NCBI RefSeq assembly: GCF_025398175.1
Contig: NZ_CP099734.1
Span: forward strand, 2,976,001 to 3,040,000
Direction: 5' to 3'
Length of the DNA stretch: 64,000 nucleotides
DNA from: Photobacterium sp. TY1-4
GTDB lineage: Bacteria; Pseudomonadota; Gammaproteobacteria; Enterobacterales; Vibrionaceae
Shown here: positions 1 through 7,296 of the stretch, in pieces
Layout of the letters: every line of letters starts with the position of its first letter
How positions within the stretch are numbered: the stretch's first letter is position 1
The notes under the pieces: generated by a model
Told to the model about the DNA's origin: nothing
Databases searched by the model: none
Seen by the model: only the letters and a program-made list of their open reading frames with translations
Position numbers and translations under genes: made by a program

Positions 1-2
1 GT

Positions 3-1283
3 AGCGGCCTCACCCACGTGCTGGAGCGCATGCTCGACGACACCCCGTTCACCTTGCGCTGGGAGGACAAACAACGGGATATTGCGTTGATCGTCGATAA
101 ACTCCACCAGGAGCTGGGCAGCGCCCTCGGCAGCCATCCGACCATTGAGATGATCCGCGAGCCGTTTTACCGCAACAAAGCCGCCTACCTGATCGGCCGG
201 ATCTACCTCACCGAACAGCACGCGGTGCCTCTGGTCCTGCCGGTGCTGACCAACCGCAATCGCCAGCTCTATATTGATGCCTGTCTGTGCCATGTCGATC
301 AGGTCAGCATCATCTTTGGTTTTGCCCGCTCGTATTTCATGGTCTATGCCCCGGCTCCCGCTGCGCTGGTGCGTTTTCTGGCCGAGCTGATGCCCAAGAA
401 AACCAAAGCCGAGCTCTATACGGCGATTGGCTGCCAGAAGCACGGCAAAACCGAGCTGTATCGCGAATTTTTACACCACCTGGCCCACTCCGACGATCAG
501 TTCGTTCCCGCCCCGGGGATCAAAGGGATGGTGATGTCGGTATTTACCCTGCCTTCCTACGGGTTTGTGTTCAAAATTATCAAAGATAAATTTGCGCCGC
601 AGAAAGCCATCAGCCACGCCGTGGTGCGCGAGAAATACAAGCTGGTGAAAGAGCATGATCGAGTCGGCCGGATGGCCGACACCCAAGAATATCGCCATTT
701 TTCGTTCGATCGACGCCGGTTCAGCGAAGCGCTGCTGGAAGAGCTGCTGGCCGTCGCCCCGTCGATCATCAAGGTGACCGACGAGACCGTGATGATTGAC
801 CATCTCTACACTGAGCGGCGGATGATCCCGTTCAATCTCTATATCGAGCAGGCCGATGACGCGGATTTACGCCATGCGGTAGATGAATACGGCAAGGCAA
901 TCAAACAACTGGCAGCCGCCAACATCTTTCCCGGCGACATGCTGTTTAAAAACTTCGGCGTCACCCGCCACAAGCGCGTGGTGTTCTACGATTACGATGA
1001 AATCAGCTACATGAGCGAAATGAATTTTCGCAAAATTCCGCCGCCGCGCTATCCGGAGGATGAGCTGGCGGCCGAGCCCTGGTACAGCGTCGGCCCCAAC
1101 GACGTGTTTCCGGAAGAGTTCCGGACGTTTTTGCTGATCAACCCCACGGTACGCGCCCTGTTCGAAGAGCTGCACAGCGATCTGTTCGAGGCCGAGTACT
1201 GGCAGCAACTCCAGCGCAATATCGCCAATGGCCAGTATGAGGACGTGTTCCCGTACAACGAAGAGCACAGGTTACGGAAATAA
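3..1283 (+). CDS. aceK: Isocitrate dehydrogenase kinase/phosphatase (3' part)
   Basis: The reading frame is open from base 3 to the stop at 1281-1283 and enters the window from upstream, so about 426 C-terminal codons of a protein usually near 570-580 residues are present. AceK phosphorylates and dephosphorylates isocitrate dehydrogenase and so switches flux between the TCA cycle and the glyoxylate shunt. Typical AceK segments are visible: [18 protein letters not shown] and GRMADTQEY, then the kinase-like metal and catalytic region [18 protein letters not shown] followed by YDYDEISYM, and the ending [15 protein letters not shown] at 18 could be mistaken for the start, but homology continues upstream of it. 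aceB and aceA, the usual partners, would lie before the window. No clear terminator follows. Identification is firm; the true start is outside the window. Confidence 0.95.
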   Translation, partial: SGLTHVLERMLDDTPFTLRWEDKQRDIALIVDKLHQELGSALGSHPTIEMIREPFYRNKAAYLIGRIYLTEQHAVPLVLPVLTNRNRQLYIDACLCHVDQVSIIFGFARSYFMVYAPAPAALVRFLAELMPKKTKAELYTAIGCQKHGKTELYREFLHHLAHSDDQFVPAPGIKGMVMSVFTLPSYGFVFKIIKDKFAPQKAISHAVVREKYKLVKEHDRVGRMADTQEYRHFSFDRRRFSEALLEELLAVAPSIIKVTDETVMIDHLYTERRMIPFNLYIEQADDADLRHAVDEYGKAIKQLAAANIFPGDMLFKNFGVTRHKRVVFYDYDEISYMSEMNFRKIPPPRYPEDELAAEPWYSVGPNDVFPEEFRTFLLINPTVRALFEELHSDLFEAEYWQQLQRNIANGQYEDVFPYNEEHRLRK

Positions 1284-1443
1284 TTGATCTTTGGGGGATC
1301 CGACCAGCGCATTGCACCCTGCGACATATCACATTGATGTCAATTGGCCGTATCTAATTTAAGCATTCTGGCCTAAGATTGAATGTACGCAAAAAAGTGC
1401 AATCAAATAATCATAACGAAGCAGGCACAAGGAGGGTGAAACC

Positions 1444-1902
1444 ATGACACGATTCTGGTTCACAATGGCCTTGCTGGCAGTGGCACTGCCGACCGCAGCC
1501 GCGGAAAACAGCAACTGGGATCCGATCCCCGCCAATGAGGGATCCGGATGGTTCATCTCGTCCCAGTCCAAAAGCGTCGAGCAGTTTGATCTGTGGCAGA
1601 TCGACAGCGGCTATGCATATGCGCTGGGCAAAAAGACCGAACTCTACCTCAGCACCCGCCTCAAAAGTGGCAACGAATTTCAGGGCGCAACCCGCGGCCT
1701 ACTCTCCGGCGTCAAATACAATTTTTCCCCCAAACTCAGCTTGCAAAGTGCCGTCACTTCTGAATCCGTCAATGAGGAAACGGTGGTGGGGGTTGAAGTC
1801 TCCAGCCAGTATGAAGTCATTGACCGGGTCAATCTCCATGCCACAGTTGATTACGAATCCCTGGAGCAAATCTACCAAGTCGGGATTGGATTTCGTTTTT
1901 AG
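1444..1902 (+). CDS. Small secreted outer-membrane beta-barrel-like protein
   Basis: A 152-residue protein with a strong Shine-Dalgarno (aaggagg, 1428-1434) before ATG 1444. Residues 1-20 form a signal peptide (MTRFWFTMALLAVALPTAAA) with likely cleavage after AAA. The mature part has no long hydrophobic helix. It shows alternating polar/apolar stretches (for example QIDSGYAYALGKKTELYLSTR) and ends in FRF, the terminal-aromatic signature of Bam-inserted outer-membrane proteins. I infer a small 6-8 strand barrel or periplasmic beta protein. I do not recognise the family and no enzymatic motif is visible. It stands alone between aceK and a convergent gene and is followed directly by a strong hairpin at 1943-1974. 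Confidence 0.75.
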   Translation: MTRFWFTMALLAVALPTAAAENSNWDPIPANEGSGWFISSQSKSVEQFDLWQIDSGYAYALGKKTELYLSTRLKSGNEFQGATRGLLSGVKYNFSPKLSLQSAVTSESVNEETVVGVEVSSQYEVIDRVNLHATVDYESLEQIYQVGIGFRF

Positions 1903-1942
1903 TCCATTCCCGTCCCGACGGTGTAAAAAACAGCTACCAACA

Positions 1943-1974
1943 AATATAAACGCGCGATTGGGCGCGTTTATATT
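1943..1974. terminator. Bidirectional terminator hairpin
   Basis: Perfect 13-bp inverted repeat (1943-1955 with 1962-1974, 6-nt loop gattgg). It has A/T-rich outer ends, so it can serve both the plus-strand barrel gene and the convergent minus-strand RraA-like gene. Confidence 0.8.
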
Positions 1975-1998
1975 CACTGAAAATCGGAAAAACTGTGT

Positions 1999-2502
1999 TT
2001 ATGTTTCTGCCCCAAAAGGCGACAGATCCAGCACGGTTTTACTGAGCAGGATCCCGTTGCGATCGGCATAAAGCATATCCCCCGGATAAACCAGGGTATG
2101 GGCCACCGCCAGGGTGACATTCCGATCGCCGGTCTGCCTTTTTTCGGTTTTAAACGGACACGGACCCAACGCCTTGATGCCAATATCAATCGTCGCCAGG
2201 GTGGCGACATCCCGCACCGCACCGTTGACAATCACCCCTTCCCAATGATGTTTCTGAGCCAGCAGCGCCAGCTGATCGCCCAACAACGCAAACCGACACG
2301 AGCCATGGCCGTCAATAAACAAGACCTTCCCCCGGCCATCTTCCGAGACGATCTCCCGCACCAGGCTATTGTCTTCAAAGCAGCGCAAGGTCACCACCTC
2401 GCCGTAAAACAGGCTGCGCCCGCCGTAGTCCTGCAGGGTCAGCGGTAACCAGCGAACGTCCTGTTCGTAGTGATCGCATAAATCGGGTAGTAAATCTAAC
2501 AT
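1999..2502 (-). CDS. RraA-family protein
   Basis: A 167-residue protein of the RraA / demethylmenaquinone-methyltransferase-like fold. Proteins of this family are annotated either as regulators of RNase E activity or as divalent-metal 4-hydroxy-4-methyl-2-oxoglutarate/oxaloacetate aldolases. Family motifs are visible: GKVLFIDGHGSCRFALLGDQ, WEGVIVNGAVRDV (the R-D metal and substrate pair), IKALGPCPFKT and PGDMLYADRNGILL. Start ATG 2502 is preceded by AAGGAG on the minus strand at a 7-nt distance. It is about the usual family length (160 residues) and looks intact. Which activity this copy has cannot be decided here; the location near arcA matches the RraA-like gene in the Vibrio arcA region rather than the menA-linked rraA of enterics, so I leave the symbol empty. 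Confidence 0.85.
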   Translation of the reverse strand: MLDLLPDLCDHYEQDVRWLPLTLQDYGGRSLFYGEVVTLRCFEDNSLVREIVSEDGRGKVLFIDGHGSCRFALLGDQLALLAQKHHWEGVIVNGAVRDVATLATIDIGIKALGPCPFKTEKRQTGDRNVTLAVAHTLVYPGDMLYADRNGILLSKTVLDLSPFGAET

Positions 2503-2538
2503 CTCGGACTCCTTGATTCTTCTTGCCGGCGCTCTCCT

Positions 2539-2943
2539 TTACTCAGTGTAGAAAAAGTCTTTAAAATCACCCAGTTTTATTGTTGTGACACCGTCGAGCA
2601 GCACCGGCTCGAGAGACAAGACTCCATGTTCAACCCAGTAAAAGGCATGCTGCCCCCAGCGACGCGCCAACTCGGCAGCCCGCGCCCGCGATACTGGCGC
2701 GGCAAAGCTCGGCTCCAGCCAGGAGCCGTCCGGCGCGCTGCAATCGAGCGTTTGAAGCCCATTTACTTCGTGGTGGAGTTCATTTTTCAGCAATGTGTTC
2801 CGTTTTAAGTTTTCCGCTGCGTGAAGAACAATGCTTCCGGGGTTAAATGCTGTTAGAATTGCAAAACAGGGGTAAACGGGGCGTTGCCCGGCTTTAAATT
2901 GAATGGTCTGGTAGCAACACCAAAGCGAGATGTGTTCACACAT
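2539..2943 (-). CDS. DUF3293 domain protein
   Basis: A 134-residue protein matching the DUF3293 pattern: an N-terminal FAILTAFNPGS motif (residues about 28-38), a central N-x-LLKNEL, then GSWLEPSFAAPVSRARAAELARRWGQHAFYWVEHG and a C-terminal strand pair. Function is unknown in the family. There is no signal peptide and no membrane segment, so it is probably cytosolic. Start ATG 2943 has a GGGGAG ribosome site 8 nt upstream on the minus strand. It lies 36 nt upstream of the RraA-like gene on the same strand and is probably cotranscribed with it; the same pair next to arcA is what I remember from Vibrio. Confidence 0.8.
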   Translation of the reverse strand: MCEHISLWCCYQTIQFKAGQRPVYPCFAILTAFNPGSIVLHAAENLKRNTLLKNELHHEVNGLQTLDCSAPDGSWLEPSFAAPVSRARAAELARRWGQHAFYWVEHGVLSLEPVLLDGVTTIKLGDFKDFFYTE

Positions 2944-3340
2944 GATGGCGCTCCCCTCAGTAAGTGCGGCGGATAATTTTGTAGTACATGTTAAACAAAC
3001 TGACTATTCGTAATACAATTCAGTCTGTTTGATATATATCAAGGAAGCACTGAAAAGCAGTCACGAAACAAAACGAGAATATTGTTATCGGGCTGTTAAG
3101 TGCATACAATCGTCGCCATCCCACGGAAATTGTAGCCAATGCCCCTGCGATTCAGGGCTTTTTCAGCGATTCCCATAAAGAATATATTGCTGGATTACGG
3201 ATGGCGTACCAAACAGGCAACTCTGTTAGCGAAGTACCCGGTGTTTTGCCCAATACTTTGCCTGTCTGTGAATTTTTTTTATAGAATTTAACTATTCAGA
3301 TTTTGACCAGATTCCGTTTTTAGAGATTTAGGTACTGCCA
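2944..3340. other. Intergenic region before arcA
   Basis: A 397-nt gap between the divergent DUF3293 gene and arcA. It contains the start-less ORF described separately, AT-rich sequence around 3000-3050 suited to divergent promoters, and a second AT-rich stretch (3271-3300) just before arcA. No convincing hairpin or RNA gene was seen. Confidence 0.6.
3054..3284 (+). pseudogene. Start-less small ORF before arcA (remnant or non-canonical start)
   Basis: Frame 3054-3284 is open for 76 codons and ends in TAG at 3282-3284. Its product looks protein-like (NIVIGLLSAYNRRHPTEI, then VANAPAIQGFFSDSHKEY, then IAGLRMAYQTGNSVSEV). No ATG, GTG or TTG lies before the internal ATG at 3201. The same frame has an ATG at 2988 (MLNKLTIRNTIQSV), separated from this part by two TGA codons at 3030 and 3051. 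An AAGGAAG at 3041-3047 resembles a ribosome site, but no start follows at the right distance. Either this is a small gene broken by in-frame stops, or it starts at a rare codon such as ATT 3081. I do not recognise the family. Codon composition is more AT-rich than the neighbours. Confidence 0.4.
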
Positions 3341-4060
3341 ATGCAAACCCCTCACATTCTAATTGTAGAAGACGAGCACGTAACACGTAATACCCTGAAA
3401 AGCATTTTCGAAGCAGAGGGTTATACGGTTTTTGAGGCCAACGACGGCGAAGAAATGCATCAAATGCTGTCTGAGCACCATGTTCACCTGGTGATCATGG
3501 ACATCAACCTGCCGGGCAAAAACGGCCTGCTGCTGGCGCGCGAACTGCGTGAGCAAGGCGACATGGCTCTGATGTTTCTGACCGGCCGTGACAACGAAGT
3601 GGACAAGATCCTGGGACTGGAAATCGGCGCTGATGATTACATCACCAAGCCTTTCAACCCACGTGAGCTGACCATTCGTGCCCGTAACCTGCTGACTCGT
3701 GCCATGAACCAGGGTCTGCCGACCGAAGACAAGCGCTTGGTTGAACGTTACGAATTCAACGGTTGGTCACTGGAGATCAACAGCCGCTCACTGGTCAGCC
3801 CGAGTGGCGATCAGTTCAAGCTGCCGCGCTCTGAGTTCCGTGCCCTGCTGCACTTCTGCGAAAATCCGGGCAAGATCCAGACCCGTGCCGAACTACTGAA
3901 GAAAATGACCGGCCGCGAACTGAAGCCGCATGATCGGACAGTCGACGTCACCATCCGTCGTATCCGGAAACACTTTGAATCCGTGGCGGATACCCCTGAG
4001 ATCATTGCCACCATTCACGGTGAAGGCTACCGTTTCTGCGGTGATCTGGGCGAAGAGTAA
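3341..4060 (+). CDS. arcA: Aerobic respiration control response regulator ArcA
   Basis: A 239-residue OmpR-family response regulator (E. coli ArcA is 238). Receiver domain residues 1-120 carry the acidic pair E10/D11, phospho-acceptor D54 in [10 protein letters not shown]81 and K103 in ITKPFNP. The winged-helix DNA-binding domain covers about 135-235 ([41 protein letters not shown]). Phosphorylated by ArcB under low oxygen, it represses TCA cycle and respiratory genes and activates fermentation and microaerobic genes. The cognate arcB lies nearby on the opposite strand, with a lipoprotein gene between. A near-perfect palindromic terminator follows at 4091-4110. Identification is firm. Confidence 0.98.
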   Translation: MQTPHILIVEDEHVTRNTLKSIFEAEGYTVFEANDGEEMHQMLSEHHVHLVIMDINLPGKNGLLLARELREQGDMALMFLTGRDNEVDKILGLEIGADDYITKPFNPRELTIRARNLLTRAMNQGLPTEDKRLVERYEFNGWSLEINSRSLVSPSGDQFKLPRSEFRALLHFCENPGKIQTRAELLKKMTGRELKPHDRTVDVTIRRIRKHFESVADTPEIIATIHGEGYRFCGDLGEE

Positions 4061-4090
4061 TCATCGCGATTGCTGCCATGAACATGAAAT

Positions 4091-4116
4091 AAGGCTCCGT
4101 ACGGAGCCTTATTGTT
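4091..4116 (+). terminator. arcA terminator
   Basis: Two complementary 10-mers, aaggctccgt and acggagcctt, form a palindromic stem at 4091-4110, followed by attgtt. It is rho-independent in appearance, although the U tract is short. Confidence 0.75.
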
Positions 4117-4155
4117 CGGTGCTTTGCAAATTCTTGTTCGGTGCTTCGCAGATTC
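4112..4155. repeat. 22-bp imperfect tandem duplication
   Basis: The 22 nt at 4112-4133 (ttgttcggtgctttgcaaattc without its last two bases is shared) are repeated at 4134-4155 with two mismatches. The repeat lies directly downstream of the arcA terminator, between convergent genes, and has no evident function. Confidence 0.6.
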
Positions 4156-4171
4156 GTGGTCGTTACTCGGC

Positions 4172-4798
4172 TCAGTCGCCGGTGCGTAACGGACCGATGA
4201 TCACCCCGTGCTGGATCAGGCGTATTTCCTCGCCCTTGTAGGTCAGCAACACCGCTATATCAACCGCACTGCCCGGCAACCACTCCGGTCCTTCATACAG
4301 GCTGACTTCCAGCGTCAATTCCCCTTCCGCGCGGATATCCAGATTTTCTTTGGCCAGCCACTGCTGATCGCCCTGCATCAGTAGCACCCGCTGGATCTCC
4401 AGCCCTTTCGGGATTTGATGCATCTCCTTGGTTTGCAACTTCACGGAGGCATGCACCATATCCGATGGCGCGGTGCCGTCGGCACCAATCACCGGCAGGC
4501 GCCGCAACCATAAGCGGCTGTCAAGCGTCACCACGGTGTCCCCGAGGGTGACTTCGCTGGGGGCGCTGCGCCACAGATCCGCAGGCAACGGTGTTTCGGG
4601 GGCAAGGCGCTCAGCTGCCGCTCCCTCCCCGGCTCCCGTTTCAGCCTCATCCGCACGCTCACCATCCGGCCCCTTTTCCCCAGGCGCAACCGACGGGCCG
4701 TCCTGCCCAGATTCCGGCCGGGTCGATGACGGCTCCGGCTCACTACAAGCGGCCAGCCCCAGGCTCATCACCAGGGCCAGCATCACCTGGCGTTTCAT
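4172..4798 (-). CDS. Lipoprotein of unknown function downstream of arcB
   Basis: A 208-residue protein beginning MKRQVMLALVMSLGLAACSEPEPSS, with a clear lipobox LAAC (modified Cys 18). Serine follows at +2, which predicts outer-membrane sorting. After a Pro/Glu/Gly-rich linker of about 45 residues comes a beta-rich domain (DTVVTLDSRLWLRRLPVIG, LTLEVSLYEGPEWLPGS, VAVLL-like strand, IRLIQHGVIIGPLRTGD). I do not recognise the domain. Its ATG (4798) is only 3 nt after the arcB stop, so it is surely translated from the arcB transcript. That suggests, without proving, a role linked to envelope or respiratory redox state. No enzyme motif is visible. Confidence 0.8.
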   Translation of the reverse strand: MKRQVMLALVMSLGLAACSEPEPSSTRPESGQDGPSVAPGEKGPDGERADEAETGAGEGAAAERLAPETPLPADLWRSAPSEVTLGDTVVTLDSRLWLRRLPVIGADGTAPSDMVHASVKLQTKEMHQIPKGLEIQRVLLMQGDQQWLAKENLDIRAEGELTLEVSLYEGPEWLPGSAVDIAVLLTYKGEEIRLIQHGVIIGPLRTGD

Positions 4799-4801
4799 GG
4801 C

Positions 4802-7168
4802 TTACTTCTCCTGTCGGGCTAACCAGCCCTTCAGCACCTTAAGATCATTTTGGTAGTCATCTTTGATTTCGTCGACCCAGTCACTGATATTTTCCCACCA
4901 CGCCGGCAATTCCGGAGACTGCGCCTTCTGCGCCACCTGCTGAATATGCTTGAGGCCAATTGACCCCGCAGCGCCTTTGATTTTATGGGCTTCGAACTTG
5001 ATCCCGTCCTGATCCCGGGCGATCATATTCGAGTCCAGGATCTCGATGTACTCCGGCATTTTCTGCTCGAACATCGCGATGCTGTCATACACCGGCTGAG
5101 TCCCGACAATCTCCACATACGAACTCAGCATTTCCAGATCCAACAGCTGGTTGACCTTGTCATCACTCAGCTGCGCATGATTCTCCGATACCACCTCGTC
5201 CTCCGTTTCCGCTTCGTCCTCATCCAGCGGGCAGGTCAGCACCAGACGCTCAATCACACTGGTGATCGCCTTCACACTCAGCGGCTTGCTCAGGGCATCA
5301 TCCATCCCTTTCTCCAGGTATTCCGCCTTGTCTTTGATCACATTGGCCGTCAGCGCCACCAGTGCCGGCAGATGATCGTACCGCTCGCGCAGTTGGCGGG
5401 CGATATCAAACCCGGACATATCCGGCAGTTGAATATCCAACAGCACTAGGTCGTAATCGTCGGGGTTAAATCTCTCCAGCGCCTCATCCCCGCGCATGGC
5501 AATTGTCACCTCATGCCCCAGGCTCTCCAGCAGCGCTTTGGCGACCGTGATGTTGAGCTCGATATCTTCGACCATGAAGATATTCAAACTCATCGGGGAG
5601 GGTGCCGGCAGCGACTCTTCCGACTCGCGTTTTTCAACCAACGGCGCGCAGATCGTCACGGTAAAAGTACTGCCCTCGCCGACTTCCGACGACACCGTGA
5701 TATCCCCGCCCATCATCTGCACCAGCTGGCGGGAAACTGCCAGGCCGATCCCGGTCCCGACCGCATGCAGATTGTCACTGTCATCTTTGACCTGATAATA
5801 CATGGCGAAAATCTTATCCAGCTCGTCGGGTGGGATCCCAATCCCGCTGTCTTCGACCTCGAAGGTAATATGAGCCTGCTCGTCGATCACCTCACTGCTG
5901 ATCGACAGCACCACCCCACCTTCTTTGGTGAACTTGGTAGCATTGCTGATCAGGTTCCACAAGACCTGGCGCAGCCGGGTGGCGTCAGTCTCGATACAGG
6001 CCGGCAGCGCTGTCAGTTGTTCCAGATCGAAGCGCAAGCCTTTTTGCTCGGCCATCAGCGCCGAGATATTGCCCATCTCTTCGACGAACTCGGAAAAATC
6101 CAGCGGTTTGGGCAGCAGCTCCAGACGGCGACGATCGGACTTATCCATGTCGATAATGTCGTTGAAAATGTTACCCAGGGTGATCGCACTGACATAGATG
6201 GTGCGCATATAGCCGCGTTGCTCTTGATTGAGCCGGGTCTCAAGCAGCATCCGGCTCAGGCCGACAATGCCGTTCAGCGGCGTTCGCAGCTCATGGCTGA
6301 TGGTCGAAATAAAGGCGGTTTTGTCCCGGCTGGCTTTCTCCTGGGCATCCTGATACTGCTTGCGCTCGGTAATATCGCGGCCAAAGCCCATCAGGCCCAG
6401 TCGCCGCCCCTCGCGGCTGTAGAACGGCACCTTGCGCAGCTCAAATACCGCCTTGCGGCCATCGGGATATTCCAGCCACTGCTCATAGGTCAGCGAGACA
6501 TTCTGGTTAAAGACCTGCTGATCGGTTTCGACGATTTTTCGGGCGATGTCTTCACTGTAGACATCCCACGGGGTCAGGCCGACCAACTGTTTCTCGGTCC
6601 GGTTGGTCAGTTCTTCCATCGCCCGGTTACAGCCGGAGAACTGGCCTTTCTCATTGCGGTAGTAGATCAGATCCGGCGAGGCGTCAAGGAAGGATTTGAG
6701 CAACGCGCTTTGCTCTGCCAGCTCCAGCTGAGCATTTTCCCGCTGGTACACCTCGTTTTCGAGATCCAGCATCGCTTCTTCGCGCGCTTCCTCCGCTTTT
6801 TTCCGCTCTTCAATTTCCTGATTCAGCTGGGCGATATTCTCCTGCAACTGCTTATTGAGCTGCATATCGCGCGAGCGCATCTCTTCGAGCTTGGTGACCA
6901 GCTTCGACAACCGCTGACGCGAGTCTTCGAGCTGATCCACCACCACCGACAGAAAATAGACCGCCCACGGGGTGATCAGCAGCCCGAAAAACACCGATCG
7001 GACGATATCGATGTTGAGTACTTCGCCCTGAAGCACCAGCGTCACCCCGACCTGCACCACGACCGCCAGGGCAACCAGCGCCAGCGCCAGCAACAGGCTG
7101 AAGCGCACGATTCCGAGCTTAACCAGCAAGTCGACATAGAACTGAGCCAGCACTTTGATTTGTTTCAT
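4802..7168 (-). CDS. arcB: Hybrid sensor kinase ArcB
   Basis: 788 residues, about 10 longer than E. coli ArcB. In order: two transmembrane helices (about 22-46 and 57-78), a coiled-coil linker (80-155), a PAS domain (about 155-270), HisKA with phospho-H292 in FISTISHELRTPLNG, an ATPase domain with N box (WNLISNATKF) and G boxes (DSGIGIP, GTGIGL), a receiver with D578 in LVLLDIQLPDMSG, and an Hpt domain with H728 in EAHKIKGAAGS. The tripartite relay phosphorylates ArcA when quinones are reduced. Of the two redox cysteines described in E. coli, C180 is present (FSGCNRAME), but the position of C241 is valine (GRKAVFELRK). The arrangement arcB-lipoprotein is transcribed away from the GGDEF gene, 128 nt downstream of its stop. 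Confidence 0.97.
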   Translation of the reverse strand: MKQIKVLAQFYVDLLVKLGIVRFSLLLALALVALAVVVQVGVTLVLQGEVLNIDIVRSVFFGLLITPWAVYFLSVVVDQLEDSRQRLSKLVTKLEEMRSRDMQLNKQLQENIAQLNQEIEERKKAEEAREEAMLDLENEVYQRENAQLELAEQSALLKSFLDASPDLIYYRNEKGQFSGCNRAMEELTNRTEKQLVGLTPWDVYSEDIARKIVETDQQVFNQNVSLTYEQWLEYPDGRKAVFELRKVPFYSREGRRLGLMGFGRDITERKQYQDAQEKASRDKTAFISTISHELRTPLNGIVGLSRMLLETRLNQEQRGYMRTIYVSAITLGNIFNDIIDMDKSDRRRLELLPKPLDFSEFVEEMGNISALMAEQKGLRFDLEQLTALPACIETDATRLRQVLWNLISNATKFTKEGGVVLSISSEVIDEQAHITFEVEDSGIGIPPDELDKIFAMYYQVKDDSDNLHAVGTGIGLAVSRQLVQMMGGDITVSSEVGEGSTFTVTICAPLVEKRESEESLPAPSPMSLNIFMVEDIELNITVAKALLESLGHEVTIAMRGDEALERFNPDDYDLVLLDIQLPDMSGFDIARQLRERYDHLPALVALTANVIKDKAEYLEKGMDDALSKPLSVKAITSVIERLVLTCPLDEDEAETEDEVVSENHAQLSDDKVNQLLDLEMLSSYVEIVGTQPVYDSIAMFEQKMPEYIEILDSNMIARDQDGIKFEAHKIKGAAGSIGLKHIQQVAQKAQSPELPAWWENISDWVDEIKDDYQNDLKVLKGWLARQEK

Positions 7169-7250
7169 GAATTATTCCTGCTCATAAAAGGCTACGCTTA
7201 TGATAATCATCCCGGGGCCAGAACCAAAGGAGATGTCCCACAGATATAAC

Positions 7251-7272
7251 AAAGCCTGCTTGAAGCAGGCTC
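7251..7272 (-). terminator. Terminator after the GGDEF gene
   Basis: Inverted repeat agcctgc / gcaggct (7253-7259 with 7265-7271, extendable to 9 bp with a 1-nt centre). It is followed on the minus strand by tttgtt. It separates the diguanylate cyclase gene from arcB downstream. Confidence 0.7.
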
Positions 7273-7296
7273 GTTTCATTCCCGGATTGGCCCGGT

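Noticed and set aside
5513..7249. 578-codon plus-strand open frame
   Set aside because: Antisense to arcB along its length; composition is the mirror of a GC-rich gene (Gln/Arg/His-rich), with no ribosome site or family motif.
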